Shown: positions 10,415 through 23,268 of the stretch, piece by piece
How positions within the stretch are numbered: position 1 is the first letter of the stretch
How the letters are laid out: every line of letters begins with the position of its first letter
NCBI GenBank assembly: GCA_020226215.1
Contig: CM035236.1
Span: forward strand, 377,001 to 441,000
Reading direction: 5' to 3'
Source: Sindora glabra
Taxonomy: Eukaryota > Streptophyta > Magnoliopsida > Fabales > Fabaceae
DNA length: 64,000 nucleotides
Notes under the pieces: model-generated
Told to the model about the DNA's origin: nothing
Databases searched by the model: none
What the model saw: only the letters and a program-made list of their open reading frames with translations
Made by a program: the position numbers and the translations under genes

Positions 10415-12540
10415 ATGGCAAATAATAGGACTTTAAGGGAATTGGCTACGTTTGATATAACTTACCAATCGTTAGGCATCTAATATCCTAAATTTGATGC
10501 TGACTTTGAGCTAAAATCTAGTGTAATACATTTGCTTCCAAGATTCCATAGTCTTGCAAGTAAAGACCCTCACAAGCATTTAAATAAGTTCCATCTATTA
10601 TGCTCTACCATAAAGTCTGAAGGAATTTTAAAAGACTATATTAAGTTGAGAGCATTCCCTTTTTTCCTTGCTGATGTAGTTAAAGACTTGTTATATTATC
10701 TATAACTCAAATCTATAACATGCTGGAATGATATGAAATAGCTTTTCTTAGAGAAAATTTTCCTTGCATCTAGAGCAACTATAATAAGGAAAGAAATCTA
10801 TAGCATTAGGCAACTAAATGGAGAGAAATTATATAAATATTGGAAAAGATTCAAGAAGTTATATGTAAGCTATCCACACCATCAAACCAGTGAGCGTCTT
10901 TTAATCTAATACTTTTATGAAGGCCTTCTTCCTATAGATAGGAGCATATTAGATGCAATAAGTGGTGGTGTACTAGTGGATAAGACTTTTATGGCTGCAA
11001 GAGATTTAATAGCAAACATAGTAGTTAACTCCCAATAGTTTAGCACTAGAGTTATAACGACAACAAAAGGTGTGAATGAGATAAATTTCTCCCATCCAAA
11101 CCAGTAAAGATTGGAAAATAGAATAAATGGATTAACTTCTCTAGTTAAGCAAATGGCAATGGGATAGCAATAGTAATTCCAAGCTCCTCCTTCTATCAAA
11201 CTTTGTGAAATTTTCTCCTGTTTAAATCATCCAATTGATTGTTATCTTACATATAAGATGATAAGTATTTTTCTTAAGCTTATGCAATAGTAATTTCCCT
11301 TACTAGACCACAATACTAGCAATAGCTTAATTAAGCTAAACCAGTACTATTACCAACAAGCTCAATACAACCAGAATTTCATATATGGTAGTAATCCTAA
11401 CTAATTTTAGCATCCTTCTCCTACATATAATAGAATACAACCAAATCCTATCCAAAAACTAAAAAAGAATTCATCCTCTTTTCAACTATCTTTTAAAGAG
11501 TTAGTTAAGTAAATGATAGCAAACAACTTACAATTCTAGTAGAGAATAGAGGCCACAATCACTAATTTACAAATTTACATTGGCCAATTGACTTCTACAT
11601 TAAGTGAGCTTAAAGCACAAAGCTTTAATCAACCTTCTTCAAGCAATACAAGCGACAAAGAAGTCATAAATGTCATTATACTTAGGAGTGGCAAAGAAGT
11701 GGAAGTTCCACTTCACAACCAAAAACCAGTCATAAACCAACAAGTAACAATCAAACATCAACTAGAAATAAACTAAAAGAGAAAAAATAAAAAATAACTA
11801 AAATAAATAGCATATGATGACAATGAGGTGAATTTTTTTCCTTACAACCCCACTTCCCATTAATTTTCCTACCCTTTCCCTTTTTCAAGAAGAAGAGTTT
11901 TTTAATAAAAAAAATTGAAAATGAAAACTAAATTTTAGATTCCCTTCGAAAAGTAAAGGTTAACATACCTTTACTAGATTTGATAATATAAATTTCGAGA
12001 TATGTTAACTTCTTCAAAAATTTGTGCGTTTATGAGAAAAAATTAGGGGACAATGAGAGAGTAAGTATAAGGGTAAATATATCAATCATTCAAAGAAAAT
12101 TACCAAGAAAATGTAAAGGTCTAAGTATATTTACCATTTTATATGTTATAAGAAAAATCATAATTGAGCATACTATATTAGATTTAGAAGCTTCAATTAA
12201 TGTCATGTCTTTTTCTATTTTTAATCTCTAAATTTAGGACCTTTGAAATAAACAAGGGTAGCAAATAGATCTAACATTTACCCCTTAAATGTTGTTGAGA
12301 ATATTCTAGTGTAGGTTAATGGACCTATCTTTTTGGCAAATTCCTACATATTAAAGATGGAAAATGAGATATCCGAAGTCCTTCTACTAATCATTCTTGC
12401 CTAGCCTTTTCTTAAGATAGTAAAAATCATGATTAATGTTCATGATGGAACATTAATCATGGAATTTAATAGCATTACAATTAAGTTTGATATTTTTAAG
12501 GCCATCTAAGACAATTCTATATCCTTTCTTTAAACTTTAA
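10415..12540 (+). pseudogene. Athila-like gag-protease pseudogene of element A
   Basis: The region begins at an ATG (MANNRTLRELATFD) and reads as plant Ty3/gypsy gag through many in-frame stops. Landmarks include HKHLNKFHLLC near 10570, LRAFPF near 10655, the YFYEGLLP block near 10912 (TFYNGL in element B), and the NVIILRSGKEV linker near 11670. The aspartic protease active site survives as LDLEASINVMS near 12175, where the usual Gly of the D-L-G-A-S motif is Glu. A late protease block (INVHDGTLIMEFN) lies near 12432. The many stops, mostly TAA or TAG where Gln or Trp codons are expected, show it is dead. No zinc knuckle was found. The family assignment rests on order and motif similarity to element B. 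Confidence 0.75.
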
Positions 12541-13240
12541 AGCTATTATTACATGATATTCCTCCTTCTAATTTTTTTTATATTGGTGTTTTTTATTCTA
12601 AATTTATAGTTCTAGTTCTAATTCTGCCATTTTAGATTCTACTATTTCTAACTTTTTTATTTCTATTGTTTTTTATTTTGACATTTTTACTTTAAATGTT
12701 ACTGGTTCTGCATTTATTGAGTCTAATTTATATGTTAATGTTATTCATGATGACATACTTGTTAAGTTTCTTGAATTTTCTAAATTTATAAATTGCATGA
12801 ATAACCATGAATGCACTTGTATAGATAATAATTCTAAGTGTGCCATATGTAATAAAATTGCTGCCTTTATAAATGACAAAAATATAAATGTTTCAAAAAT
12901 TATAAAAAAAATAATGATAGAGACATTCCACTTTTAGAGAAAAAAAGTGCCTTTATGTTGAAAATTCTAGCCATCTTAACCATCATGTTGAATTTATTTT
13001 ACTAGATGATTTTGAACCTTCAAGCAAGAGTGATTTAACAATAACTCTTGAAGAAATTTTTCTAGATAACCTTTATTTTCAAAGCAATTCTTTCATGGAT
13101 GAATTACATGTTGGCAAATTGGAAGAAATTGAGGTAACCAATCATTAAATAGATCCTGGTTGAAGAAATTTAAGCCATGTCTAGCCAAACACATTAAAGA
13201 AATGCATTTCTTAGGAGGTAACCCAAGCTATTTTAGATTT
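12541..13240 (+). pseudogene. Decayed C-terminal region after the protease of element A
   Basis: Scattered in-frame peptide remnants continue past the protease, and the region ends in an AGGAGGTAACCCAAGC block (13213-13228). The same block closes the coding part of element B (23241-23268, minus strand). No reverse transcriptase motif (such as YxDD) was seen. Confidence 0.45.
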
Positions 13241-13590
13241 GCTTTCTCTTACCCTTCTCTTTTATTTACTTGTCCTTTATCTTTCTTGATCTTAATGATA
13301 TTCATATGCTTTACATTAAAGATAATATAAAATTTAAGTATAGGGGAGACTTTTAGGATTCACTTTATGCTTTATTTCTTCATTTAATGCTTTTTAAATA
13401 CTTTTTTAAAAAATAAAAAATAAAAAAGTGTGTTTTTCACTTGTTTTGAATCTTTTTAAATCATTTTAGTTACTTTCCATTAATGAAGAATTTATAATTT
13501 TCATGAGTAGGATTTAATTGAAGTTAGATAGGATTCATAGCATCATTAAATGAATGATTTTGCTTTTTAAAATTGATTGATGTATTAATG
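13241..13590 (+). other. Noncoding interior of element A
   Basis: AT-rich 3' untranslated-type sequence of the Athila-like element, with no frame of note. It continues at 16819 after the nested LTR insertions. Confidence 0.45.
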
Positions 13591-13595
13591 GATTT

Positions 13596-16500
13596 TGAAT
13601 TAGTACATTCTGTTAGGTTTCACACACATCATGTAGTGTAGTGAAAGGTAGATTTTTGAAATTCATGTAATGTGAAACTTTTCACCAAATCAAGCGCAGG
13701 GACATAAATTAAGAATTAAAAGATTACCTTTTGGAGTGTAGATCCAAATCACAAGCACAATTAGGTGATTTAGTGACTTCTTATAGGATTCATCTATCTT
13801 TTAAAGAGGGAAGGATTTAGTGCGGTTTTGTAGGGTGCTTTGTGTGATTTTGATGGTGGCGAATTTTTTTATATATATATTAATGATGCCTACGTGCCTC
13901 TTATATATAGCTAAAGGCATGCATCTTTCCTAGTCATACTAGGAAAATCACAACTAACCTAATTCTACTTAACTATTAATACATTAACTCTAATATGGTA
14001 AAAGTGAGGAGAAATAGGGCTTATCCATTAGTTATTTAATATTAATAACTAAATATTATCAGATAATAATATTATCTCATAATATAATTATCTAATATTA
14101 AATTATGTAATAATTTGATATTACTTTAATATTAAATAATACTATATAATATAATAAAATATATATTACGTGGATAATATATATAACAAATAATAAGCCC
14201 AATTAATAAGTTTTTAGTCTAACTAAAAACTAATTAATTATTGTTTCATTCTTACTCCTTTTATATAACTCTATAGTTTCTTACTATGTTGACAATAACT
14301 CATTATTGGACCATAGACAGTGAGCAGTATCTAGGAATACATCACTGCCACTCAAGTAGTAAGAATGTCTGTGATTCGACATCCACCTAATGTGTGATCA
14401 ATATTTTGCATCATAATCCCTTTTGTAATGATATCCAAATCAAACTAGAAGCATGGAGTGTGTCATTCTCGTCAATGTTCAATTTATATTTCTTAATATT
14501 GAGTAGACTTAAAACAAATGTTCAATATCACATATTGATTTATTTGAGCATGGCCATGCATTTCTAAATCTCACTCAATCAAGGGGCTCAAGGATATCTC
14601 TCCCTTATACAGAAGTAACAAAATCCCATCTACATCACTCACTCCCTCTGTATGATTCGTGACACACCTAATCAACTCCCTACACATTATCCTGATTAAA
14701 GGTGATATAGGACGGCATCAAAGTGCATGACCCCTCATGTAGGGAACCGTAATGACTTCTGTTGGGATTTGGATCAATAGACGCAGCAAAATTTTAAAAT
14801 TTTAATCCAAAACTTTCTGATGATCCATGCAAAAGTCATAAATCAGTATTAATATTTTACCTTATTTGTACTCGTGTTCTTTCTGAATGAATATTTAAGA
14901 GATCGAAATAAATCGAATGCCAGCCGGAAGGCACAACGTCTCTACAAGTATCCATACGGAGTAAACAATGACTTATCCCCTCCACAAAGCTGTTAAGATT
15001 CGTTTCTCTCACTAGGATTGGGTTTGGACGTTTTCTAGAGTGATTTAGGGTTTGATGAAGCTTATGAGTGTGAATTATAATGTGCTACCTTCAAAGTCCT
15101 TTTTTAGAGCTAAGGCATACCACAATCCTAGTCCCACTAGGATAATGCTTCAAAAATCCTAATCACATTAAATAACTACCACCTTATCCTTATCCTAAAG
15201 AGAGTAAGGAGAGATAGGACTTATCTTATTAATTATCTAATATTATATAATAATAACATTATCTCATAATATAATTATCCAATATTAAATTAGCATATAA
15301 TTATCTTATATTAGATAATAATAATATTATCTTATAATATAATTATCTAATATCTAATAACATAATTATCTAATATTACTTTAATATCAAATAATATCAC
15401 ATAATATATAATATATATTACACGAATAAATATATATTATCATAATAATATATATATGCACAAAAATAAGTTCAATTAATTAAATTTTAGTCCAATTAAA
15501 ACTTAATTAATTATTATCTTATTCCTACTTCTTTTGTATGACCCTGTGAGTTCTTACTACGTTAATAATGACTCATTTTGGGCCATAGATAGTGAGTGGC
15601 ATCTAGCAATACATCACTGCCACTTAAGTAGTAAAAATGTATATGATTCAACATCTACCTAATATATTATCAACATTTTACATCATAATCCCTTTTGTAA
15701 CAATATCCAAATTGAACTGGAAGCATGGAGTGTGTCATCCTCGTCAATGTTCAATTTATATTTCTTGATACTAAGTATACTCAAAACAAATAATCAATAT
15801 CACATATTGATCAAATTGAACATGGCCATGCATTTCTAAGTCTCACTCAATCAAGGGGCCCAAGGATATTTCTTTTTCATACAAGAGTAACAAAATCCCA
15901 TCTACATCACTTACTTCCTTCTACATGATTTATGATACACCCAATTAACGTCCTGCTCGTCATCCCGATTAAAGGTGACATAAGACGACATCAAAGTGAG
16001 TAACTCCTCATGTAGGGAACTGTAGTGACTCCAGGTCAAAAGACTATGCGCATTTGTGATCATATGAGAATAACTAATGACATGTTTATTCATGTAGTAT
16101 TCTCGCAGTGGGTTAGTCCAGTATATTGTTCACTAACAATGTACTCATGTATTGACTTGATATCACATATCCATGATTCATAATCATTAGTCACTATACA
16201 TGCTAGTTTCAATATATTATTATTATCCTTTTTGTAATAATACTTGACTAGGGGTATTTTAAGAATAACAAAATTATTTTAAGGATAATTATTATATTTA
16301 AGTTATAATTTGCTCAAAATAAAATATAATAATTATATTACCAAAACAAAACGTAATACATTATATAATATTCCAATCATCTCTATGATTGGCTCCTAGG
16401 ACACACACCAATAACTTTAAATCAAAAAACTATGTGCATTGTGGTCATATAAGAATAACTAATGATACATATTTATCTATACAGTATTCTCACAGTGGAT

Positions 16501-16813
16501 CAGTCCAGTACATCTGTTCACAATAATGTACCCGTGTATTAACTTGATATCATATATCCATTATTCATAATTATCAGTCACCTATACATGATAGTCTTAA
16601 TGTATTATTATTATCTCTTTTTACAATAATATTTGACTATAGACATTTTAGGAATAACAAATCTATTTCAGGGATAATTATTATATTTAAGTTATAATTT
16701 GTGCAAAAATAAAATAAAATATAATATAATAATTATATTACAAAAAATAAAATATAATACATTGTGCATTATTATAATCATCTTAGGATTGGCTTTTAGG
16801 ACACACACCAACA
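13596..16813 (-). mobile_element. Outer Copia-type solo LTR, interrupted by a second LTR
   Basis: 13596-14759 together with 16414-16813 makes one LTR that aligns collinearly with the inner LTR 14760-16413. It ends CCAACA on the plus strand (TGTTGG on minus). GATTT occurs at 13591-13595 and again at 16814-16818, a possible 5-bp target duplication, although a start at 13611 (TGTTAGG) would fit the terminal inverted repeat better. The LTR family also appears in element F (61828 onward). No coding region accompanies it. Confidence 0.65.
14760..16413 (-). mobile_element. Inner Copia-type solo LTR nested in an LTR of the same family
   Basis: It starts TGTTGGGATTTGG and ends ACACACACCAATA. It is flanked by ACTTC (14755-14759) and ACTTT (16414-16418), a 5-bp target duplication with one C/T change. 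The outer copy breaks exactly at the homologous position of its own sequence, which confirms the insertion. The 60-codon minus-strand frame at 15911-16093 lies inside the LTR and is not a gene. Confidence 0.75.
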
Positions 16814-16818
16814 GATTT

Positions 16819-18128
16819 AAGTTAGCAGCATAACTTACCTTATGAGATTTTAATCCTTATATTGAAAATCTATACTATTCTCTTTCATTCTTGTTTGATA
16901 TTCTTCCATGATTTATTTCTTTAGAACTTACTTTAATTTTTTTTTAGATTATATTTGCATATGCATGTATGAAAATGATAAAAGCATTCTTTCTTTATTT
17001 AAGATAAAGCCATAAAACCAACATTAAGTTTTTATCTTTTTAGCTACTTTGAGTTATAATTGCCCTTTTCTTTGTTAATTAGCCAGTAAGCAATTTTCCA
17101 ATAGAAAAATATTGTCTTTACTTAACTTTAGAGATTAGTACAATATTTGAATTTTTATAAGATGGGCTTTTAAATAAGTGTGAGGCTGTATGAGTTTATG
17201 TGTTATGAAAAGTTAATAAGTCATTAAACTTCAAGTTCACAGCTTGGCTAAAAAAATGAAAAGTGAAAAATAAAAAAAAGATAAAAAGATAAAAAGAAGA
17301 AAATAAAGTAAAATAAAAAAAAAGAATAAGGCAAAATGAAATTGATGAAAAAAGTGAAATTGAAAAAGAAATTTTGAATTGAAAAAAAAATAAAGAAAAT
17401 TAAATAGTGTTTGAATTTGAATTTAGGTTGTTGTATTGATTTATAATTATTCATGATTGGCCTATATTATTTTTTATTCAAGTACTCTATTAATTTTTTT
17501 TAGTTTCTAACATTTTATATTCTTATTTTTTCTCTTTTCCTTAGTCACATTACAACTTTAAATAACATATTTTTAATTTATGTTATACATATGACTTAAG
17601 TAGTATAGATTAGATATTAACAAGCTTATAATAGAGCAATCTCATAGAAAGAACTTGTATGAAACATTTACCTCAAACACTTAAGAGTAGGAAAGTGAAT
17701 CTTGTGAGAATCTACTATGTTGATCTACTCCTTTTAAATGAAGTTGTTATATTAACTAGTTTTAAGTTTATTAAGTTTTTTCTTTATAATATGTTATATT
17801 TCTTATTGGCTTTTATTTGTCTCTTACTTGTGGATTTATGATTTTGAAGTTTTTAGAAAGTGAAGTCTTTTATTTCTTAATTTTTAATAAAGTTGTGTCT
17901 TACCCAAAGACGTGTAAGGGCTAAGTGTTATGCTTCTTGCTCGAGGACTTGCTATGTTAGCTAGTTTTGAGTTTATCAAGATTTTTCTTCATGATGTATT
18001 ATATTGCTTGCTAGCTTTTGTTTGTCTCTTGTTTGTAGATTTATGATTTTGAAGTTTTTAGAAAGTGAAGTCTTTCATTTCTTAATTTTTAATAAAGTTA
18101 TGTCTTACCCAAGGATATGCCAAAGCTA
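16819..18128 (+). other. 3' untranslated region of element A
   Basis: Noncoding interior with a purine-rich run at 17250-17400 that creates a spurious Phe-rich frame on the other strand. A tandem duplication of about 200 bp follows (about 17751-17930 and 17957-18130, both with 'gtagatttatgattttgaag'-like and 'ttaataaagtt' blocks). Between the two units is CTTGCTCGAGGACTTGC (about 17936-17952), a short inverted-repeat motif also found beside the polypurine tract of element B. Confidence 0.5.
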
Positions 18129-18142
18129 AGTGTAGGGGAATT
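18129..18142 (+). other. Polypurine tract of element A
   Basis: AGTGTAGGGGAATT lies directly before the TGATGAG start of the 3' LTR. It matches the AGTGTGGGGGAAT tract of element B. Confidence 0.75.
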
Positions 18143-19610
18143 TGATGAGTAATATTTTATCTACATTATTTTCTCCTATTTAATGCCTCTTAGTGAGTTA
18201 TATGTACTTAATGTTATACAATTGGCTTTGTTTTATAATTTGGGATTGGTTTTACAATGCTTTAAACTTATTTGGTTAATGTTAGATTTTAATACTATTT
18301 CAATTTTTTCGCTCTATCTTAAGCTCTAAATATCGGATTGGGGTGATCGTTATATCATTGGAAATCTTAAAAAAAATTATACAACTTTGATATTTTGGTT
18401 AAAGTCCAATTTGAACTCCCTGAAGCCTTTATTTAGCTGATAAGTTGAAGCCCTATTTCTGTGCTAGCTAAGTTAGCTTCACCTTTTGGGTCATATCTAG
18501 AGCTACTAAGGTCCAATTAATGTGAAACTAGCACCTAAATCTTCATAAGACCTATCTCTACAAATTTTATGTGTATAGGTTATCCAAATTACATTGTTTT
18601 ACTAGTCTTATACTTGTTGGAAATTAGACTTGAAGGATTTTCACTACTGTAACTCTTAGAGTTAAATGCTTTGTAAAAATAAGTTCCCAGCATCTAAAAA
18701 TTAGCAAAGCCCCATTCTTATAATCCTAAGAGATATAGAATTTAAGTCTAATAGGTTTTATATTAATTAAGCCAGATAAAAGGAAGAGAACTAATTAGAC
18801 ACAACACTTTAGACAAAATTTGGCAACATAGTTTTTTTCTTTTCTTCTAACTCTTGTGTTCTCGAGCCATTAAGGGCTAAATTTAGAGGTGATTCAAGGA
18901 ATTTGAGACTATTTTCTTCTAAATTATGAGATCGTGATTTTTAGTGTTAGTTTTCAATAATTAATTTTCCTCTTTCTCTAATTACTTATGCTAATTTCTT
19001 GAAATTGCATGTGTTAAATGTTGATTTGGTATAATTAGTGTTCATCTGTGTGATTTTAGATCTTTTGATATTTTAATGTTGAATTATGGTTGATTAATCA
19101 TGATTTTATACATAGAGGCAAGGGTTGAGGGATTAATTTAAAACTTTCTAATTTAATTTATTAATTCAACAAAATTCTATCTTTAAATGAATTTCAATCT
19201 AGCTTGGAGATTATAGCAGTTGCTTAATTCAGCTAATTTTAATTTATCAAATCTTAGATGGCTATCTAGCATAGGGTTCACAAATTATTATAGGGGTTTT
19301 GGGCAATTCAAGGTTGAAAGATTAATTAGACAAGTCAAATATTAATTAATCCATGATTAATCCAAACTAGAGCTTTCAATTCCTTGAATTAGTTATTTAT
19401 TACATTGATTTCTTCCTTACCATTTATTTTATACTTTGCTTTGTTTAATAAATTTATTTTAATTTTGAATCACAAAACTGCCCTCAATTCTTTATTTTGC
19501 ATAATACAACATTTTACATTTTGTTAGCATATTGTTACATTTTGTCTACATTATTATTGCATCCTATTTGCATCTATTTGCATTTCTTTCTTCTATTTTT
19601 TGTTCATAAA
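18143..19610 (+). repeat. 3' LTR of element A, left part
   Basis: It aligns with the 5' LTR from TGATGAGTAATATTTTATC onward and stops at ATAAA (19606-19610), the target duplication of element B. The LTR resumes at 27483 after B. It has neither the MITE nor the tandem duplication seen in the 5' LTR. Confidence 0.8.
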
Positions 19611-21080
19611 TGACCGCGTTTCCCGCAAGTGCACGGGTTAAGTCTAGTTATAGTATAAAAGATTATCGTTCTCCACAAGGATTGTAGGTTGAGTACTAAC
19701 TGAATCTCAAGTAAAATCATCTAGACGGATCAATTGAGAGTGTGAATTAAGAATTAAATGTAAAACAGAGCTTAGCTATCAAAATAAGGCTTGATTTAAT
19801 GGAATAAAGGCGTACTCAGCTTAAGGATCCCTTGTATATTTTATTATAGACTGAATATAATTCTCTAACTTGGTTTACTGTTAATTAAGATTGCTGGATT
19901 ATCAAAATTAAGCTATACCTCATTGCAAGGCTACTAGCTACTAACTAAGAGATTAAGTGTCTAGAATTACTCTAGTAACCACTAATCTAGGTAGCATTAA
20001 CTCTGCTTAGAATCTATTCTTGGACATTACATCCTGTGCAAAAGAATTCAATCAGCTTAATTCCTAAGTCTAATTGATATTCCCAATGATCATGCAAGAT
20101 CCGATTAATTAATTAGTCATTTCAACCTAGAATCAATTAATCCATAACACAAATCCAATATTCCGGATATATTGGCTTGTTCCAGACAAAATAGCATAAT
20201 CAAATCATAATTCAACAGTGAATCAAGCTAGATTATATAAAATTCAGTTCCATAAATCCATGAACAAGTTCACCCAAGCTGAGTACAAGGGTTTAGTGTG
20301 CAAACATTACAAAATCAGAAGAAAACCAGAAAACAGAGAGGGAAGTCAAACAATTCATGAAGATCTACAAATTTCTTGCTTGATTCTTCAATTCCTTGCT
20401 CGAATCCGTGTTAGAAAGCGCCTTTGGTGAGTTTGGATCTCTACTAGGGCTTCTCCCAGCAGCTCTCCTTGTTATTTTTTAGTTTCTCCCCTCCCCTTGC
20501 AAGATCTCGCGCAAAACTTATATTTTTTATGTACACGGGGTCTAACACTCCCCGTGTTTCTCAGCGAAAGTTTGAGCAGCAAGAAACACGTTGTGCAACA
20601 CGCCCCGTGTTCTCCTACGAATTGTCAAGCAGTAATGTACACGGGGTAGTACACGCCCCATGTTTTACCCCATGTTCTTCAACGAAGACTGATTAGCATG
20701 TTACACGGGGTGTGACACCCCCCGTGTTCTTCAGAAGCGAATGGCAGTAAGATACACGGGGTATGACACGGCCCGTGTTCATCCCCGTGTTCTTCTCTGA
20801 GTAGCTCAGCGAAGCCTCGAAGCAGTCCAGAAAGAAACACGGCCATGAACACGGGGTTCCCATACCCCGTGTTCTTTGCTGAGTGAACAATCTTGCTTCA
20901 ATGCTTCATGATTTGAATGGTTTTGCCTATGGATTCTTTTCTAATGCTCATATGTGTCATTTCATGACCTGAAAATAAAATATAGAGCATCTAATTGTCC
21001 TTTTCAATCAATTTGCACAAAATACTAAGTAAATAAGTGGATGAAACACATAGAATTTAGGTGTATTTTTGCACTTATCA
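19611..21080 (-). repeat. 3' LTR of element B
   Basis: It starts TGACCGCGTTTCCCGC on the plus strand and ends GCACTTATCA. It contains the CACGGGG/CCCCGTG palindrome array at about 20530-20875. It is about 12 bp shorter than the other LTR, which has an extra GTTGTACCTCGT-like insert near 26947. Confidence 0.9.
20530..20875. repeat. Array of ACACGGGGT / CCCCGTGTT palindromes in the LTR
   Basis: About six pairs of ACACGGGGT and CCCCGTGTT-like half sites occur at roughly 60-80 bp spacing, each pair separated by a few bases (near 20533, 20590, 20641, 20703, 20754 and 20850). Each pair could fold into a short GC-rich hairpin in otherwise AT-rich DNA. Both LTRs carry the array, and two more pairs lie in the interior at about 22900-23040. 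Confidence 0.8.
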
Positions 21081-21094
21081 ATTCCCCCACACTT
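21081..21094 (-). other. Polypurine tract of element B
   Basis: On the minus strand it reads AGTGTGGGGGAAT directly before the LTR start TGATAAGTGC. Beside it (21099-21118) is the near-perfect inverted repeat CTTGCTTGAGGACGAGCAAG. Confidence 0.85.
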
Positions 21095-21118
21095 GAATCT
21101 TGCTCGTCCTCAAGCAAG

Positions 21119-23240
21119 AAAGTAAGAGAACAAGAAAATCTACTCCAATTTTATTCACTTCTTTTTCTTCTTTTCTTTCTTCTTCTTCTTTTTTTTTATA
21201 ATCAGGCAATCATTCAACAAATCAAAGATTAGGATCAAGTCATGTCAAGCAACTAAATGAAAATAAATCAACTAAACAAGTCAATCCTCAGCATAAAAGC
21301 AAAAGAGAATAGCCTCACAGGTAAAGTATTTACTCTCACTCTCAAAACAAGGCTTGTGTTTACTCTCAAGTCAATCAGCTCAAAACTTAATGCTACCATA
21401 TGCTTGCACAAACTCTAATCTCCACTACTATAATGTAAAATGCATGCAAATCAGAGGACTTTATTAGGGAAAAGGGTGAGGATAGGGGGAAGGAACTTCA
21501 TGGGGTGAAAAGTGATAGAACCCTGAGTTTGTAGGAAAAAGACACATTGGTAATGAATTTGACCATTGTCAAGTTCCAATACTCAGCTTAACATAATATT
21601 TTGCATCAACCCTTGCTTCAACCTTCATTCTTCTACTTTTGATTTTCATCATTTTCTTTTTTTTTCTTTTTATACAAATTAATCAGTAAACACAACACAC
21701 ATTTTTTTTTTAACAAGCTTTTCTTCCTTTTCTTCTTCCCCAAATCATTTATTTTACACCATTTATTTTATGGTGTTTTGTTGCTTTGCTCTCTTTTTTT
21801 TATTATTATTTGTTTGATTATTTTTTTTTAACAGTTAAAGCTACAACCCAACTTATCCAACTAGCGGCACTAAGTAAGGACCTCTAAGTGACAGCCAAAC
21901 TCATACAATATGTCTAAGTTCCCTCAAACTCTAAGGTTCAAGTTCACTTTGGGCAGTGGCTTGGGATGTACATGGTATGGCCAGGCTAGGAATGAGGGTC
22001 CAAAGCTCAAAGTGGCTAACTAGGGGAAAAGTTTTAAGGAAAATTTAAAAAAAAGGATTCAAATAAGCCAAACAAATAAAAGGGTAAAGAAACATTGCCT
22101 CATCATTTTTGACATGCAAAATACATAAAATGTAGCCTCAAAAAGAGAAAATGCAAGTTCTAGAGCACAAAGATAAGAGTGATGACATAATCCCTCAAGA
22201 AGAAAAATGAGCTTAAATTTCTAATGTGAAAATTGCTCAAAAGGCTCAAATCTCACAAGGGTCAATTATGCTCATTACTCTTAACTTCAAGCTTTAGATT
22301 TTCCTTATCAAGTTATCAAATATTCATTAAAGAAACAAGGCATGAATCAGTCACTTTATTCAATAGATTTGCCTGAAATTAAAATTTTTTTTAATTTCTT
22401 TTTAATTTTAATGTTTTTTTATATCATATATTTTTTATATTATTGAAATTGGAGCAAATTTCAGTACTTTAAATCAATCAAGCAAGTTCAAGTGCAAAAC
22501 ATTGCAAAACACTGCTCCCCCACACTTAAAATTAGACATTGTCCTCAATGTACAAAATAGTAAATGGGAAAAGAGACAGAGAATAGTTGGGGGACTGAAA
22601 CTTCCCTGACATGTGGAGTATGATGGCCCAGTATATCGCAGGGAGATCCAGAAGCAGAGACAGAGTAGGAGAGAGAGAGGGGAGACTGGTAATCTAAAAG
22701 AAAGAAAATGCAATACTAGAAAAGAAATGATGTTAATTATTACAGATATTAATATCAAAAGTGCAAGAAAATAAAAGAGAAATAGGTAATATAATAAAGA
22801 GTAAATGAAAGTGCATAGTCAATATATGTACAGACCAATAGAAATAGAAATAGAGATAGAGAGGAAAATCACAAGGCTTTTATGCGAACCAGACAGTGAG
22901 GAACACGGGGTAGAACACGTCCCGTGTTAAACACCGTGTTTCTCACTGGAATGCGATGAAAATCACAAGTTCCTTTAAAGTGGCCAGACAGTGAGGAACA
23001 CGGGGTATAACAAGGCCCGTGTTTCACACTGTGTTTCTCACTGGACTGCATTTTGAGCTCTCTGTGCAAGAAAACAAACAACAAACATGCATTCATGCCT
23101 AACCTACCTCAAAGACAGAGTCCACATGCAAAAATGGTCATCCTACATCAACACTTCATGACTTAAATGCCTCCACTACTCAAAAACTCAGATTGAAAAG
23201 TAGAAAATTAAGATTTAAAAACAAGAAAACAGAAAAATAA
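21119..23240 (-). other. Noncoding 3' part of element B
   Basis: About 2.1 kb between the coding region and the 3' LTR has no convincing frame. It includes T-rich and AT-rich tracts (21650-21830, 22380-22440) and a short palindrome pair region (22900-23040) of the same ACACGGGG type as the LTRs. The short frames 22474-22758 and 22869-23096 read noncoding sequence and palindromes. This is where pol would be expected in an autonomous Athila element. Confidence 0.6.
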
Positions 23241-23268
23241 GCTTGGGTTACCTCCCAAGAAGCGCTTG
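23241..23268 (-). other. Conserved block at the end of the coding part of element B
   Basis: The minus strand contains CGCTTCTTGGGAGGTAACCC followed by AAGC. A nearly identical TTCTTAGGAGGTAACCCAAGC block lies at the corresponding place in element A (13208-13228), although the two interiors are otherwise strongly diverged. Its role is unknown. Confidence 0.6.

Noticed and set aside
10915..11199. 94-codon minus-strand frame
   Set aside because: Opposite the decayed gag of element A; it contains no family motif.
15911..16093. 60-codon minus-strand frame
   Set aside because: It lies inside a Copia-type LTR and is broken in the homologous outer copy.
20693..20890. 65-residue minus-strand frame, also present at 27096-27293 with few changes
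   Set aside because: Both copies lie in the two LTRs of element B and translate the palindrome array, so their similarity is due to LTR duplication, not coding selection.
22869..23096. Frame with NTGRVLPRV-like text resembling the LTR frames
   Set aside because: It reads the same ACACGGGG palindromes in the interior of element B and has no other support.
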